30,405 bases of DNA from Myxococcales bacterium (GTDB lineage: Bacteria > Myxococcota > Myxococcia > Myxococcales > Myxococcaceae), in contig PMBV01000027.1 in NCBI GenBank assembly GCA_003153055.1, positions 1 to 30,405 on the forward strand, given 5' to 3'. This document shows, piece by piece, positions 16,609 through 24,912 of the stretch. The first letter of the stretch is position 1. Every line of letters starts with the position of its first letter. Both the position numbers and the translations under genes were made by a program. The notes below the pieces were generated by a model. It was not told the DNA's origin, searched no databases, and saw only the letters and a program-made list of their open reading frames with translations.

Positions 16609-17700
16609 TCAGTCCTCCACCCGCACGGTGACTCCAGCGAAGGCCGGCGGGGCTCCCTCGGTGCCCGAGAACAGCCACCGCAGCAGCGTCAGGTAGTAGC
16701 CGAACAGAGGGAACTGGAGCGCCACCTGGTCGCGCAGCTCCTCGCGGCGGGCCTTGAACCCGGCGTGGCTCTCGCGGGTGAGGGTCTCGCGCTCGTGGAG
16801 GAAGTTCCCCAGCGGCTGGAGCTGGATCTCGAAGGTCTTGTCGGCCCACTGCACCACCGACTTCATCGCCTTCCAGCCGGTGCGCTTGCGGTGCTCCCGG
16901 CCGAGGTAGTCTTTCACCTCGAGGAACTCGAGCGTACTGGCCCGAACGCCAGGCGGGAGCGGGAAGCGCGAGAGGGCCTCGCTCCCCAGCTCGAGGGTCG
17001 TCAGCGCCTGGTGCACCTTGTAGACATCAGCCTCATCGGCCACCACCACCTTCACGCCGAAGACGTCCTTCACGAAGCGAGACAAGTGCCGCAGCTCTTT
17101 GTCGCGGAGCACCAGGCCGTCGAGGTTGAAGATTTCGTCGGCCACCTTGTTCCAGATTTCTTCCTCGGCCTTCACCCGCGACAACAGACGGAAGACGCCC
17201 AGCGGGTTGGGCGCCAGCGCGAGATACTCCACGACATTCGAGACGAGGGTCGCCCGGCCCATGGTGTCGCCCTGCACGAAGCGCAGGCGATCGAGCTGCC
17301 GCCGGCCGAGGTCCAGGTCGGTGGTGGCGTAGAGCACCTCGGGGGTGAGGTCGATGGCGAGGCGGAAGCGCTCCTTGGTGTCCGCCACCTCGCCAATCAC
17401 CACGCTCTGCATCTCGTGCTCGCCCATCAGCACTTCAGCCAGCAACGAGCAGAGCTGGTGGAGTCGCTCCTCGCCCCGGCGAATGAGCTCGACGAAGGCC
17501 TGCCGTGCCTCGGTGATGTGCCGGCGCGAGAACACCAGGGGCCCCGGGTCGTCGTGGCCCTCGTAGGTCTCGCGAAATCGCTGGAGCACCCGCACCAGCT
17601 CGTGGAGGCGTGGGGCGTCGGTGAGCATGCCGAGGGGTGAGAGGTCGCGCAGCGCCGTGCCCACGGGCTCGGTCGTGCTCTGGGGGTGACTCGTGGACAT
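16609..17700 (-). CDS. Putative divergent RelA/SpoT-type nucleotidyltransferase-fold protein
   Basis: No annotated family is obvious, but the second half of this 363-residue protein follows the order of motifs in RelA/SpoT (p)ppGpp synthetase domains. SRVKAEEEIWNKV (174-186) lines up with the RxKxxxSIWRKM helix; VKDVFGVKVVVADEADVYKV (210-229) with the DxxGxRI...DCY segment; VKDYLGREHRKRTGWKAMKS (262-281) with the (D)DYI-PK-NGYxSxH segment; and FEIQLQP (290-296) with the EIQIRT strand. D212 and E291 match the metal and catalytic acids. The stacking Tyr is Trp276, the following His is Lys280 and the Arg of GxR is Lys217. The first 165 residues are helical and unrecognised; there is no HD hydrolase motif. 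The start is ATG 17700, divergent from the oxidoreductase gene across 71 bases. The fold call is inference by eye; synthetase activity is uncertain. Confidence 0.6.
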   Translation of the reverse strand: MSTSHPQSTTEPVGTALRDLSPLGMLTDAPRLHELVRVLQRFRETYEGHDDPGPLVFSRRHITEARQAFVELIRRGEERLHQLCSLLAEVLMGEHEMQSVVIGEVADTKERFRLAIDLTPEVLYATTDLDLGRRQLDRLRFVQGDTMGRATLVSNVVEYLALAPNPLGVFRLLSRVKAEEEIWNKVADEIFNLDGLVLRDKELRHLSRFVKDVFGVKVVVADEADVYKVHQALTTLELGSEALSRFPLPPGVRASTLEFLEVKDYLGREHRKRTGWKAMKSVVQWADKTFEIQLQPLGNFLHERETLTRESHAGFKARREELRDQVALQFPLFGYYLTLLRWLFSGTEGAPPAFAGVTVRVED

Positions 17701-17771
17701 CGCCCGTGAAGGTTACCTCCGATTCCCTCCGCTTGCGCCTCCCGCGGCGATGCGGTTCGCTCACCCGACCC

Positions 17772-18854
17772 ATGGCGCACCTCTTCGAGCCACTCGCTCT
17801 CCGCGGCATCGTCGTCCCCAACCGCATCGGCATTCCACCCATGTGCCAGTACTCGGCCGTCGACGGGTTGGCGCAAGACTGGCATTTCGTGCACTACGGG
17901 AGCCGCGCCGTCGGTGGCGCCGGCCTCCTCATCGTCGAGGCGACGGCCGTCGTGCCCGAAGGCCGCATCAGCCCGGGCGATCTCGGCCTGTGGGAAGACC
18001 GGCAGATAGAGCCCCTCGCCCGCATTGTGCGCTTCGTGCGCTCGCAAGGGACCGTCCCCGTGCTCCAGCTCGCTCACGCCGGGCGGAAGGCCAGCGTCGC
18101 CTTGGGCTGGCAACCCCAGCGGACCCTGAGCGCCGACGAGGGTGGCTGGCCGACGGTCGCCCCCTCGGCGCTGCCCTTCACCGAAGGCTACGCGACACCC
18201 CAGGCCCTCGACCTGGACGGCATTCGAGGCGTGGTGGAGCACTTCGCCGCCGCCGCCCGGCGCGCCAAGGCAGCCGGGTTCCAGGGAGTCGAAGTGCACG
18301 CGGCCCACGGTTACCTGGTGCACCAGTTCCTCTCACCTCTGACGAACCGCCGTACCGACGCGTATGGTGGCTCCTTCGAGAACCGCACTCGGCTGGCTCG
18401 CGAGGTGGTGGGCGCGGTGAGGGCCGAGTGGCCCCAGGAGCTGCCGGTGCTCATTCGCCTGTCGGCTACCGACTGGGTGGAGGGCGGCTGGACCCCGGAG
18501 GAGACGGTGGCGCTGTGCCGCGAGCTCAAGGGGCTGGGCGTCGACTTGGTCGATGTCTCCTCGGCCGGGCTGGTGCCTCAGGCGAAGTTCCCGGTGGGCC
18601 CCGGTTTCCAGACCGAGCTGGCCGCCCGAGTGAAACGCGAGGCCGGCATTCCGACCGCGGCCGTCGGCCTCATCACCTCGCCGGCTCAGGCTGACCACGT
18701 GATTCGCACGGGCCAAGCTGACCTGGTGCTGCTGGGCCGAGAGCTGCTACGGGACCCGTCTTGGCCGTTGGAGGCGGCTCAGGCGCTCGGGCAACCGACG
18801 CCCTGGCCACGCCAATACCTGCGGGCGGCGCCTCCGGGTTCACCGGCTCGCTGA
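17772..18854 (+). CDS. NADH:flavin oxidoreductase (old yellow enzyme, YqjM-like)
   Basis: This 360-residue FMN enzyme belongs to the old yellow enzymes, which reduce activated C=C bonds using NAD(P)H. It is of the YqjM-type (thermophilic-like) class: IPPMCQYSAVDG places Cys25 and Tyr27 where YqjM has its redox-tuning Cys26 and Tyr28. The substrate-anchoring pair is H176/H179 in VEVHAAHGYLVHQFLSP, followed by the signature TNRRTDAYGGSFENRTR. QLAHAGRK (99-106) and the late phosphate-binding segment (VGLITSPAQADHVIRTGQADL then LLGRELLRDP) are intact. ATG 17772 is chosen because the classical N-terminus LFEPLALRGIVVPNRI follows at once. The natural substrate cannot be told. It shares the strand with the next gene, about 100 bases downstream. 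Confidence 0.96.
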   Translation: MAHLFEPLALRGIVVPNRIGIPPMCQYSAVDGLAQDWHFVHYGSRAVGGAGLLIVEATAVVPEGRISPGDLGLWEDRQIEPLARIVRFVRSQGTVPVLQLAHAGRKASVALGWQPQRTLSADEGGWPTVAPSALPFTEGYATPQALDLDGIRGVVEHFAAAARRAKAAGFQGVEVHAAHGYLVHQFLSPLTNRRTDAYGGSFENRTRLAREVVGAVRAEWPQELPVLIRLSATDWVEGGWTPEETVALCRELKGLGVDLVDVSSAGLVPQAKFPVGPGFQTELAARVKREAGIPTAAVGLITSPAQADHVIRTGQADLVLLGRELLRDPSWPLEAAQALGQPTPWPRQYLRAAPPGSPAR

Positions 18855-18958
18855 AGCGCAACGCCTGACAGACTCCTTCCCATGCGGGTCGGGTTCGTCC
18901 ACAGTGCCGCCTCTTCTTGGGCCAGGGGGACGAGCGCCCGTCAGAGACGAGAGCCACG

Positions 18959-20137
18959 ATGCCGTTCGCCGAGCTCCTCAGCGCACCACGGTTCAGCCAG
19001 ACCCACCGGTGGGCAGGGAGGGGCGACGAGTTCTTCCTCGGGGAGACCGAGGCGACGCGCTCGCTCTATGTGTCGAGCGGTGACGCGGTGCACTTCGATC
19101 TCGAGGGCCGGTGGCATCGGGCGCGGCTGGGGGCTCGCAGTTTTCTCCGCGGGCTCGACGGCCGGGTTCTCCAGCGTTTCGCCGGGGCTCTTCGGGAAGA
19201 CGCGCGGGTGAGCCTGGCGGGGCCGGTGCACGCGTCGGTCGCGGCGCTGGTGACTCGGGCGATGCCCGGTGCGCCGCCCGAGCTCGAGGCCGCCGCCGGG
19301 TGGAGCATCGCTCGCCTCCTGGCCGAGCGTGGGCGCTTTCTCGAGGTCTACCGCCCGGTGGGGGTGCTGCCGCCAGATCGTTATCGGTCGCTCATCGTGC
19401 AGCTGACCGAGGGCTGCGCCTTCAACGGCTGTCTGTTCTGCGCGCTGTACAAAGGGCAACCACATCGGGTGAAGCCGGTGGAGGAGATCGCGCGCCACGT
19501 TCGGGCAGTGAAGGACTTCGTCGGGTCTGGCGTGGTGGAGCGCCGGGGCGTGTTCCTCGGAGAAGCCAACGCCCTCTGCGCCCCTCAGGCGACGCTCCTG
19601 GGCGCGCTCGATGTGCTCGAGGCCGAGCTCCCGCAGCTGGTCCACGGGACCGGGCCATCGCGGGGCGTGTCGGCCTTCATCGACGCCTTCACCGAGTGGA
19701 AGTCGGAGCTCGAGCTGCGAGCCCTCGTCGCCCGGGGGCTGACCCGCATCTTCCTCGGCGTCGAGTCCGGTGACGAGCGGACCCTCGGGGTCTTGGGGAA
19801 GCCGTCTCGGGAGAGCGCGGTGCGGGTGGTGGTGGAGCGCGCCAAGGCCTCGGGCCTGTCGCTGGGCCTGACGCTGCTGGTCGGGCTGGGCCCCGAGCAT
19901 GTCGATGCCTCGGCGGCGCTGGTCTCTTCCCTGCCGCTCGACGACTCGGACGTGGTGTACCTCTCGCCGCTCTCGCTCGACCCTGGCTCGGCGCTGGAGC
20001 GAGAGCTCGGCCGGCGGGGACTCCGAAGCCCGTCGAAGGAGGCCCTGAACGCGGAGTACGCGCATCTGAGAGCCGCCCTCTCGCAGTGCCGGGCACAGGT
20101 GGCGCGGTACGACGTGCGGCGCTTCGTCTACGCCTGA
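18959..20137 (+). CDS. Radical SAM protein of unknown substrate
   Basis: The 392-residue protein has the cluster motif C153-x4-C158-x2-C161 in TEGCAFNGCLFCALYKG, a CX4CX2C spacing found in one group of radical SAM enzymes in place of the common CX3CX2C. The aromatic residue before the last cysteine is present. Downstream are GVFLGEANALC, SAFIDAFTEWK and a GLTRIFLGVESGDERTLGVLGK segment, as in HemN/Elp3-like radical SAM barrels, then LGLTLLVGLGPEHVD. The first 130 residues form an unassigned domain without cysteines. There is no B12-binding or SPASM domain, so the reaction is unknown. ATG 18959 is preferred to an upstream TTG (18917), although its ribosome site (GAGAG) is weak. An isolated gene; neighbours give no pathway. 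Confidence 0.88.
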   Translation: MPFAELLSAPRFSQTHRWAGRGDEFFLGETEATRSLYVSSGDAVHFDLEGRWHRARLGARSFLRGLDGRVLQRFAGALREDARVSLAGPVHASVAALVTRAMPGAPPELEAAAGWSIARLLAERGRFLEVYRPVGVLPPDRYRSLIVQLTEGCAFNGCLFCALYKGQPHRVKPVEEIARHVRAVKDFVGSGVVERRGVFLGEANALCAPQATLLGALDVLEAELPQLVHGTGPSRGVSAFIDAFTEWKSELELRALVARGLTRIFLGVESGDERTLGVLGKPSRESAVRVVVERAKASGLSLGLTLLVGLGPEHVDASAALVSSLPLDDSDVVYLSPLSLDPGSALERELGRRGLRSPSKEALNAEYAHLRAALSQCRAQVARYDVRRFVYA

Positions 20138-20348
20138 GGCTCGTGGGTGGTGAGGGTCGCTCCCGCGTCGAGGGTCTGCACAGAAAAGAGCTGGTCGGCC
20201 TCTCAGGAATTGCCGAGTATGGGTTTCTCCGAAGGAATCAGTCGCAGCATCGGGGCCTGACGGCCGATATGCGTTGTGATGCGCTAGGGAAGTCCTGACG
20301 GGGGTGAGCGTTATCCGTGCTGCGAGGAGTGAGTATGAAGGAGGCTCC

Positions 20349-22088
20349 GTGACCGAGGCGCACTCTACAGGGCTCCTCGCGAGCCTCGTTCGACTCGACG
20401 TGCCCATCGCCGCGCTCGATCGCCGCTCCTGCTTCGTGTGGGTGAGCGAGGGGTGGGCCGCGATGGAGCAGCGTCTGCTTCCTCGGCGGAAGCGGAGCTC
20501 GACGTACCTGTCGCTGTGCGCCCAGGCACCTCGGGCCTGTGGCCTCGACCGGGTGAGCGCGAGCCTCGAGCGGGTGCTGGCCGGGCAGCTCACCTCGGCG
20601 GAAGAGGACTATCGCTTTCCGTCGCCCGAGCGCCACTGGCGGGTTCGCATCACGCGTGGCGAGGGAGCCGTCGCCGCGTTGGTCTTCCACCGCGAGGTGA
20701 CCCACGAGAAGGTTCGGGCGCGAGACTTGGAGCAGGTGTCGCAGCAGATCGAGCTGATGGCCGAAGACAGCGTCGACGCGGTGACGCTGTGGGACCACTC
20801 TGGCCGCTGCGTGTGGGCCTCGCCCTCGGTCCAGCGAGTGCTGGGGCATCCTCCCGCGGCCTTCCTGGGGCGAAAGCCCGATTGGCTGGTGCCACGGCGC
20901 TCCCAGCCGACCGCCGCCCAGCTGGCCAAGCTGCCGACCGGGATGCCGCTGGCCTTCACCGTCACCTTGCCGGTCTCGGGCACGGCCCACGTCTTCGAAG
21001 TTCGGGTGCACCGGGCTGCCACCGAGCCCTTTCGCATGGTGGCGGTGGCGCGCAACATCGACGAGCGAGTCCAGTACGAGCGACGGATTCACTGGAAGCA
21101 AGTCGCCCTCGAGAGCGCTGAGGAGCTCGGCCAGCTGGGCATCTGGGTCTGGCGCAGAGACGAGGCCTGGGAATGGTCGCCTTCGCTCTTCGTGCTCCAC
21201 GGCCTGACTGCGCGGCGTCCACCGAGCCCGTCGGTCTACCTCAGGGCGGTGCACCCCGAAGACAGGGAGCCGCTCAAGCGCCTGTTTCGCGGGCGCCTCG
21301 TCGAGGAGGCGACCTTTCGCTTTCGCCGAGCCGACGAGCTGGTGCGCACCTTTCGGCTGCGCTGCCGGGTGGGCCCAGAAGGCGAACGCGTCGGCGTGGT
21401 GCGCGACGTCAGCGAGGAATTGACGCTGCAGCAGAACATCGTGCGCCTCTACGACGAGCGCGCCGAGCTGCTCCGGGAGCACTTCACCACCCGCGACCGC
21501 GAGCGCCTCGCCCTGGCGCAGGAGCTCCACGATCAGCTCGGCGCCTCGCTCACGGCGCTGTTGCTCACCTCGAAGCGGCTGTCGAACGACGACGCTCCGC
21601 GAGACAACATTCGGCGGCTGGCCCAGCAGGCCCACGAGCTGCTCGACACGGTGCGGGGTTTCACCCGGACGCTGCACGTCTCACACCTCGACGTCTTGCC
21701 GTTTGCCGAAGCGATGAAGCGGCTGGTCGATGGGTACCGCGACGCCACCAACGCTCGGCTGACCCTCGAGCTCATCGGCGCGCTCCCGTCGCACCCTCCG
21801 CCTGGGCTTCTACGCATCGCCCAAGAATGCCTCACCAACGCCGTGCGTCACTCGAAGGCCTCGCGCGTGCATGTCTCGTGCGCGAAGCGGGCGAAGGAGA
21901 TGGTCCTCGCGGTGGAGGACAACGGCACTGGTCTTCGCGCAAGTGATGGGCAAGGGATGGGTTTGTCTGGTATCATCCACCGAGCAGAAGCCATGGGGGG
22001 CTCAGCTCAAATTCATTCTCGGCGCGGGCATGGGACCCGTATCGAGGTGCGAGTTCCCTCCCTCTTCCGCGGGTGGAGCTCGCCATGA
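20349..22088 (+). CDS. Soluble PAS-domain histidine kinase (NarL/DesK-type)
   Basis: The 579-residue sensor has no membrane segment, so it senses a cytoplasmic cue. Three PAS-like regions lie at about 8-118, 136-245 and 255-360 (the third with WSPSLFVLHG and VHPEDREPLKRLFRG). The HisKA_3 dimerisation domain follows, with H393 in LALAQELHDQLGASLTALLL, then a short HATPase (AQECLTNAVRHS, VEDNGTGLR, GMGLSGIIHRAEAMGG, GHGTRIEVRVP). This is the kinase type that pairs with LuxR-family regulators, and the next gene overlaps it by four bases, so the two are a cognate pair. GTG 20349 is chosen because AAGGAGG ends four bases upstream; a GTG at 20304 has no such site. Confidence 0.94.
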   Translation: MTEAHSTGLLASLVRLDVPIAALDRRSCFVWVSEGWAAMEQRLLPRRKRSSTYLSLCAQAPRACGLDRVSASLERVLAGQLTSAEEDYRFPSPERHWRVRITRGEGAVAALVFHREVTHEKVRARDLEQVSQQIELMAEDSVDAVTLWDHSGRCVWASPSVQRVLGHPPAAFLGRKPDWLVPRRSQPTAAQLAKLPTGMPLAFTVTLPVSGTAHVFEVRVHRAATEPFRMVAVARNIDERVQYERRIHWKQVALESAEELGQLGIWVWRRDEAWEWSPSLFVLHGLTARRPPSPSVYLRAVHPEDREPLKRLFRGRLVEEATFRFRRADELVRTFRLRCRVGPEGERVGVVRDVSEELTLQQNIVRLYDERAELLREHFTTRDRERLALAQELHDQLGASLTALLLTSKRLSNDDAPRDNIRRLAQQAHELLDTVRGFTRTLHVSHLDVLPFAEAMKRLVDGYRDATNARLTLELIGALPSHPPPGLLRIAQECLTNAVRHSKASRVHVSCAKRAKEMVLAVEDNGTGLRASDGQGMGLSGIIHRAEAMGGSAQIHSRRGHGTRIEVRVPSLFRGWSSP

Positions 22089-22678
22089 TTCGAGTGTTGC
22101 TGGTCGATGATCACGCCGTACTACGCGCTGGCCTTCGCCTGTTGATTGACCAACAGAGCGACATGTCGGTGGTTGGCGAGGCCGCCAGTGCCTCGGTGGC
22201 GGTGATGACCAGTATCCGGCTCAGCCCGGATGTGGTCGTCACTGACCTCCGCATGCCTGGCGCCACGGGGACCGAGTTCCTTGGTCAGCTCAAGGGGCGG
22301 GTCGTGGTGCTCACGATGTACGATCACCGCTCCTGGATGGACCGTGCCCGACAAGCCGGTGCGCTGGGCTTCGTCACCAAGTCTTCGGCTGACACCCAGC
22401 TCCTCACGGCCATTCGCGAGGTCGCCGAGGGTCGCACCTTCATGGACCCTCGGTGTGCCCGGGAGCCCGGCAAGGGGCGCGATGGCCTCAGCGCTCGCGA
22501 GTCGGAGGTGCTCCGCCTGGTCGCCCTCGGCCACACCAACCGAGAAATCGCCACCAGCCTCAAGGTGTCCGAGAAGAGCATCGAGACCTACCGCAGCCGC
22601 GTTCGCGGGAAGCTCGGCATTCGCTCCCGGGCCGACTTCCTCAAGGTCGCCCGCGAGTCGGCCTTGGCCGACGAATAG
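22085..22678 (+). CDS. NarL/FixJ-family response regulator
   Basis: This 197-residue DNA-binding regulator has a receiver domain (D8, D9, phospho-acceptor D54 in VVVTDLRMPG, T77, K99) and a LuxR-type helix-turn-helix (about 135-190: LSARESEVLRLVALGHTNRE, then VSEKSIETYRSRVRGKLGI). The ATG overlaps the TGA of the histidine kinase (ATGA), with GGAG seven bases upstream, so translation is coupled and the kinase at 20349-22088 should phosphorylate it. The receiver helix 3-4 region is slightly short (LGQLKGRVVVLTMYD), without change to the key residues. Targets are unknown. The biotin operon begins 63 bases downstream, but nothing shows that it is a target. Confidence 0.95.
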   Translation: MIRVLLVDDHAVLRAGLRLLIDQQSDMSVVGEAASASVAVMTSIRLSPDVVVTDLRMPGATGTEFLGQLKGRVVVLTMYDHRSWMDRARQAGALGFVTKSSADTQLLTAIREVAEGRTFMDPRCAREPGKGRDGLSARESEVLRLVALGHTNREIATSLKVSEKSIETYRSRVRGKLGIRSRADFLKVARESALADE

Positions 22679-22680
22679 GC

Positions 22681-22712
22681 TCGTCAACGTCATCATGACG
22701 AGAGGTTGACAA
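22681..22712 (+). promoter_or_regulatory. Candidate BirA (biotin repressor) operator upstream of bioB
   Basis: Two 9-base arms, TCGTCAACG (22681-22689) and GGTTGACAA (22704-22712), are inverted copies matching at 7 of 9 positions with a 14-base spacer. Known BirA operators follow the plan TTGTnAACC, 14-16 bases, GGTTnACAA, so arm sequence, spacing and place (30 bases before the bioB start) all fit. A second small palindrome, GTCATCATGAC, sits in the spacer at 22689-22699. Supported by pattern only. Confidence 0.55.
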
Positions 22713-22741
22713 CGGCCTCGAGGTGTCGTGGAAGCGGGCCC

Positions 22742-23716
22742 ATGGAGCTTCGTCACGACTGGACCGTCGAGGAAGTGCTGACCAAAGCCCGCTTGCCGCT
22801 GCTGGACCTGGTGTACCAGGCCCAGACGGTGCACCGCGAAGCGTGGGGCGACAACACGGTGCAGTTGTGCAGCCTCTTGTCGATCAAGACCGGCGGGTGT
22901 CCTGAAGACTGTGGCTACTGCCCCCAGTCGGCGCACTACGAGACAGGCGTGAAGTCGGAGCGGCTGTTGCCGGTGGACGAGGTGCTCGACGCGGCCCAGA
23001 AGGCTCGCGAGGCAGGGGCCACCCGTTTCTGCATGGGCGCGGCCTGGCGCGAGGTGCGGGAGGGGCCCCAGTTCGACTCGGTGCTGGCGATGGTGCGAGG
23101 GGTGAAGGCCCTGGGCCTCGAGGCCTGCTGCACCCTGGGCATGCTGTCGGAGCAGCAGGCGGTGCGCCTCAAGGAGGCCGGCCTCGACACGTACAATCAC
23201 AACCTCGACACCAGCGAGGGCCGCTACGGCGACATCATCTCGACCCGCACCTACCAGGACCGCCTCGAGACGCTGCGGCGTGTGCGTCGCGCCGGCATCG
23301 AGGTGTGCTGCGGCGGCATCATCGGCATGGGCGAGTCGCTCGAGGATCGCTGCCAGTTGCTCATCACCCTGGCGAAGCTCGACCCGCACCCCGAGTCGGT
23401 GCCGGTCAACGCGCTGGTGCCGGTGCCGGGGACGCCGTTGGCGGGTCGGCCTCCCATCGAGGCCATCGAGATGGTGCGTACCATCGCCCTGGCGCGAATT
23501 CTGATGCCCCGCTCGGCGGTGCGGCTGTCGGCTGGCCGGCAGCAGATGACCGACGAGGCCCAGCTCTTGTGCATGATGGCCGGGGCCAACTCCATCTTCT
23601 TCGGCGATCGACTGCTCACCACCTCGAACCCCGAATACAGCGACGACATGGCCCTGCTGGCCAAGGCTGGCGTCACCGCGGGGAAGCCACTTCTGCCGCG
23701 AGCTCGAGAGCATTGA
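22742..23716 (+). CDS. bioB: Biotin synthase BioB
   Basis: BioB is the radical SAM enzyme that inserts sulfur into dethiobiotin, the last step of biotin synthesis. The 324-residue protein has the [4Fe-4S] motif C53-x3-C57-x2-C60 ([19 protein letters not shown]). The second, sulfur-donating [2Fe-2S] cluster has ligand positions C97 (RFCMGAAWR), C129 (LEACCTLG) and C189 (IEVCCGG), plus the Arg in [18 protein letters not shown] and [15 protein letters not shown] are also diagnostic. ATG 22742 reproduces the usual N-terminus (WTVEEVL...[14 protein letters not shown]); a TTG 36 bases earlier lies inside the candidate operator and is rejected. It is the first gene of bioB-bioF-bioA. Confidence 0.98.
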   Translation: MELRHDWTVEEVLTKARLPLLDLVYQAQTVHREAWGDNTVQLCSLLSIKTGGCPEDCGYCPQSAHYETGVKSERLLPVDEVLDAAQKAREAGATRFCMGAAWREVREGPQFDSVLAMVRGVKALGLEACCTLGMLSEQQAVRLKEAGLDTYNHNLDTSEGRYGDIISTRTYQDRLETLRRVRRAGIEVCCGGIIGMGESLEDRCQLLITLAKLDPHPESVPVNALVPVPGTPLAGRPPIEAIEMVRTIALARILMPRSAVRLSAGRQQMTDEAQLLCMMAGANSIFFGDRLLTTSNPEYSDDMALLAKAGVTAGKPLLPRAREH

Positions 23717-23739
23717 CGGCCAGCGCGCCGCGGGCGGGG

Positions 23740-24912
23740 GTGGCTCGAGCGTCACCGGGCCACCAGGGAGTGGTCGACGCGTGGGCGCGGGGCGAGCTCT
23801 CGGCGCTCGAGGAGCGCTCGTTGCTCCGGCGGCTCGACCGCCTCGACTCGCCCCAGGGCCCGTCGGTGCGCCTCGCGGGGCGCCAGCTGCTCAACTTCTC
23901 GTCCAACGACTACCTCGGGCTCGCGTTCGACCCGCGCCTCATCGAGGCCGGCCGTCGGGCGCTGGCCGAGTGGGGCAGTGGGGCGGGCGCGTCTCGGTTG
24001 GTGGTGGGGCACCAGGGGCCTCACGCCTCGCTCGAGCGGGCCCTCTCTGACTTCGAGGGCTGCGAGGCCGCGCTCGTCTTTTCTTCGGGCTACGCGGCCA
24101 ACGTGGGCGTGCTCTCGGCCCTGGTCGGGGAAGGCGACGCGGTGTTCAGCGATGCCTTGAACCACGCCTCGGTCATCGACGGCTGCCGCCTGTCTCGGGC
24201 CAGCATCGTGAGGTACCGCCATGGCGACGTGGGACACCTCGCGGAGCTCCTCAAGGCGACGCCGGCCCGCCGCCGCCTGGTGGTGACCGACACGGTCTTC
24301 TCGATGGATGGCGACCTCGCGCCCCTGAGAGAGCTCCAGCGGCTGTGCCGTGAAGAAGGCGCTGGCCTGATGGTCGACGAGGCCCACGCCACCGGCGTCT
24401 TCGGCGAGGGTGGAGCAGGCCTTTGCCAGGCCCTCGAGGTCGACGCCGACGTGCGCGTGGGCACCTTGTCCAAGGCGCTGGGTGGCGCCGGGGCCTGGGT
24501 CGCCGGCTCGAGAGCGTTGATTGAGCTGGTGCTCAACCGGGCCCGGTCCTTCGTCTTCTCCACTGGGCTGCCTCCCGCCGTGTGCGCGGTGGGAGAGGCC
24601 GCGGTGACGCGCCTCCACGAGGAGCCGGAGCTCCGCCGTCGCCTGTGGCGCAACGTCGAGGCGCTGGCCACTGGGTTGGGGCTCCCCGCGACCTCGCCCA
24701 TCTTCTCGCTGGTGGTGGGGGCGCCTCAGGTGGCGCTGGAGGCCTCGGCCTCGCTCCTTCGCCAGGGGTTTCTGGTCAAGGCCATTCGCCCGCCCACGGT
24801 GCCAGATGGCACCAGCCGGCTGCGAGTTTCGGTGTCGGCGGCGCATACTGTGGGCGACATCGAGCGGTTGGTCGTCGCGCTGCGTTCTACTCTTCACGAG
24901 GAGCGACCATGA
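23740..24912 (+). CDS. bioF: 8-amino-7-oxononanoate synthase BioF
   Basis: BioF condenses pimeloyl-ACP (or CoA) with L-alanine to form KAPA, using PLP. The roughly 390-residue protein has [14 protein letters not shown] near the start, the glycine/serine-rich [37 protein letters not shown] (Asp213 and His216 contact PLP) and the Schiff-base Lys245 in [14 protein letters not shown]. The start is uncertain: GTG 23740, behind a G-rich stretch, gives a normal-length N-terminus; TTG 23713 overlaps the bioB stop and would add nine residues with translational coupling. The stop overlaps the bioA ATG by four bases (ATGA). The frame is open far upstream inside bioB, but that part is a shadow. Confidence 0.95.
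   Translation: MARASPGHQGVVDAWARGELSALEERSLLRRLDRLDSPQGPSVRLAGRQLLNFSSNDYLGLAFDPRLIEAGRRALAEWGSGAGASRLVVGHQGPHASLERALSDFEGCEAALVFSSGYAANVGVLSALVGEGDAVFSDALNHASVIDGCRLSRASIVRYRHGDVGHLAELLKATPARRRLVVTDTVFSMDGDLAPLRELQRLCREEGAGLMVDEAHATGVFGEGGAGLCQALEVDADVRVGTLSKALGGAGAWVAGSRALIELVLNRARSFVFSTGLPPAVCAVGEAAVTRLHEEPELRRRLWRNVEALATGLGLPATSPIFSLVVGAPQVALEASASLLRQGFLVKAIRPPTVPDGTSRLRVSVSAAHTVGDIERLVVALRSTLHEERP

Noticed and set aside
22706..22734. TTGACA at 22706-22711 as a -35 promoter element for bioB
   Set aside because: No -10-like hexamer lies at the right distance (TGGAAG there); the hexamer is better explained as an arm of the inverted repeat.
22121..24897. Long minus-strand frames (22121-23755, 23752-24897) opposite the response regulator and biotin genes
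   Set aside because: The plus strand encodes intact BioB, BioF and a response regulator with all catalytic residues; the antisense products are His/Arg/Gln-rich noise.
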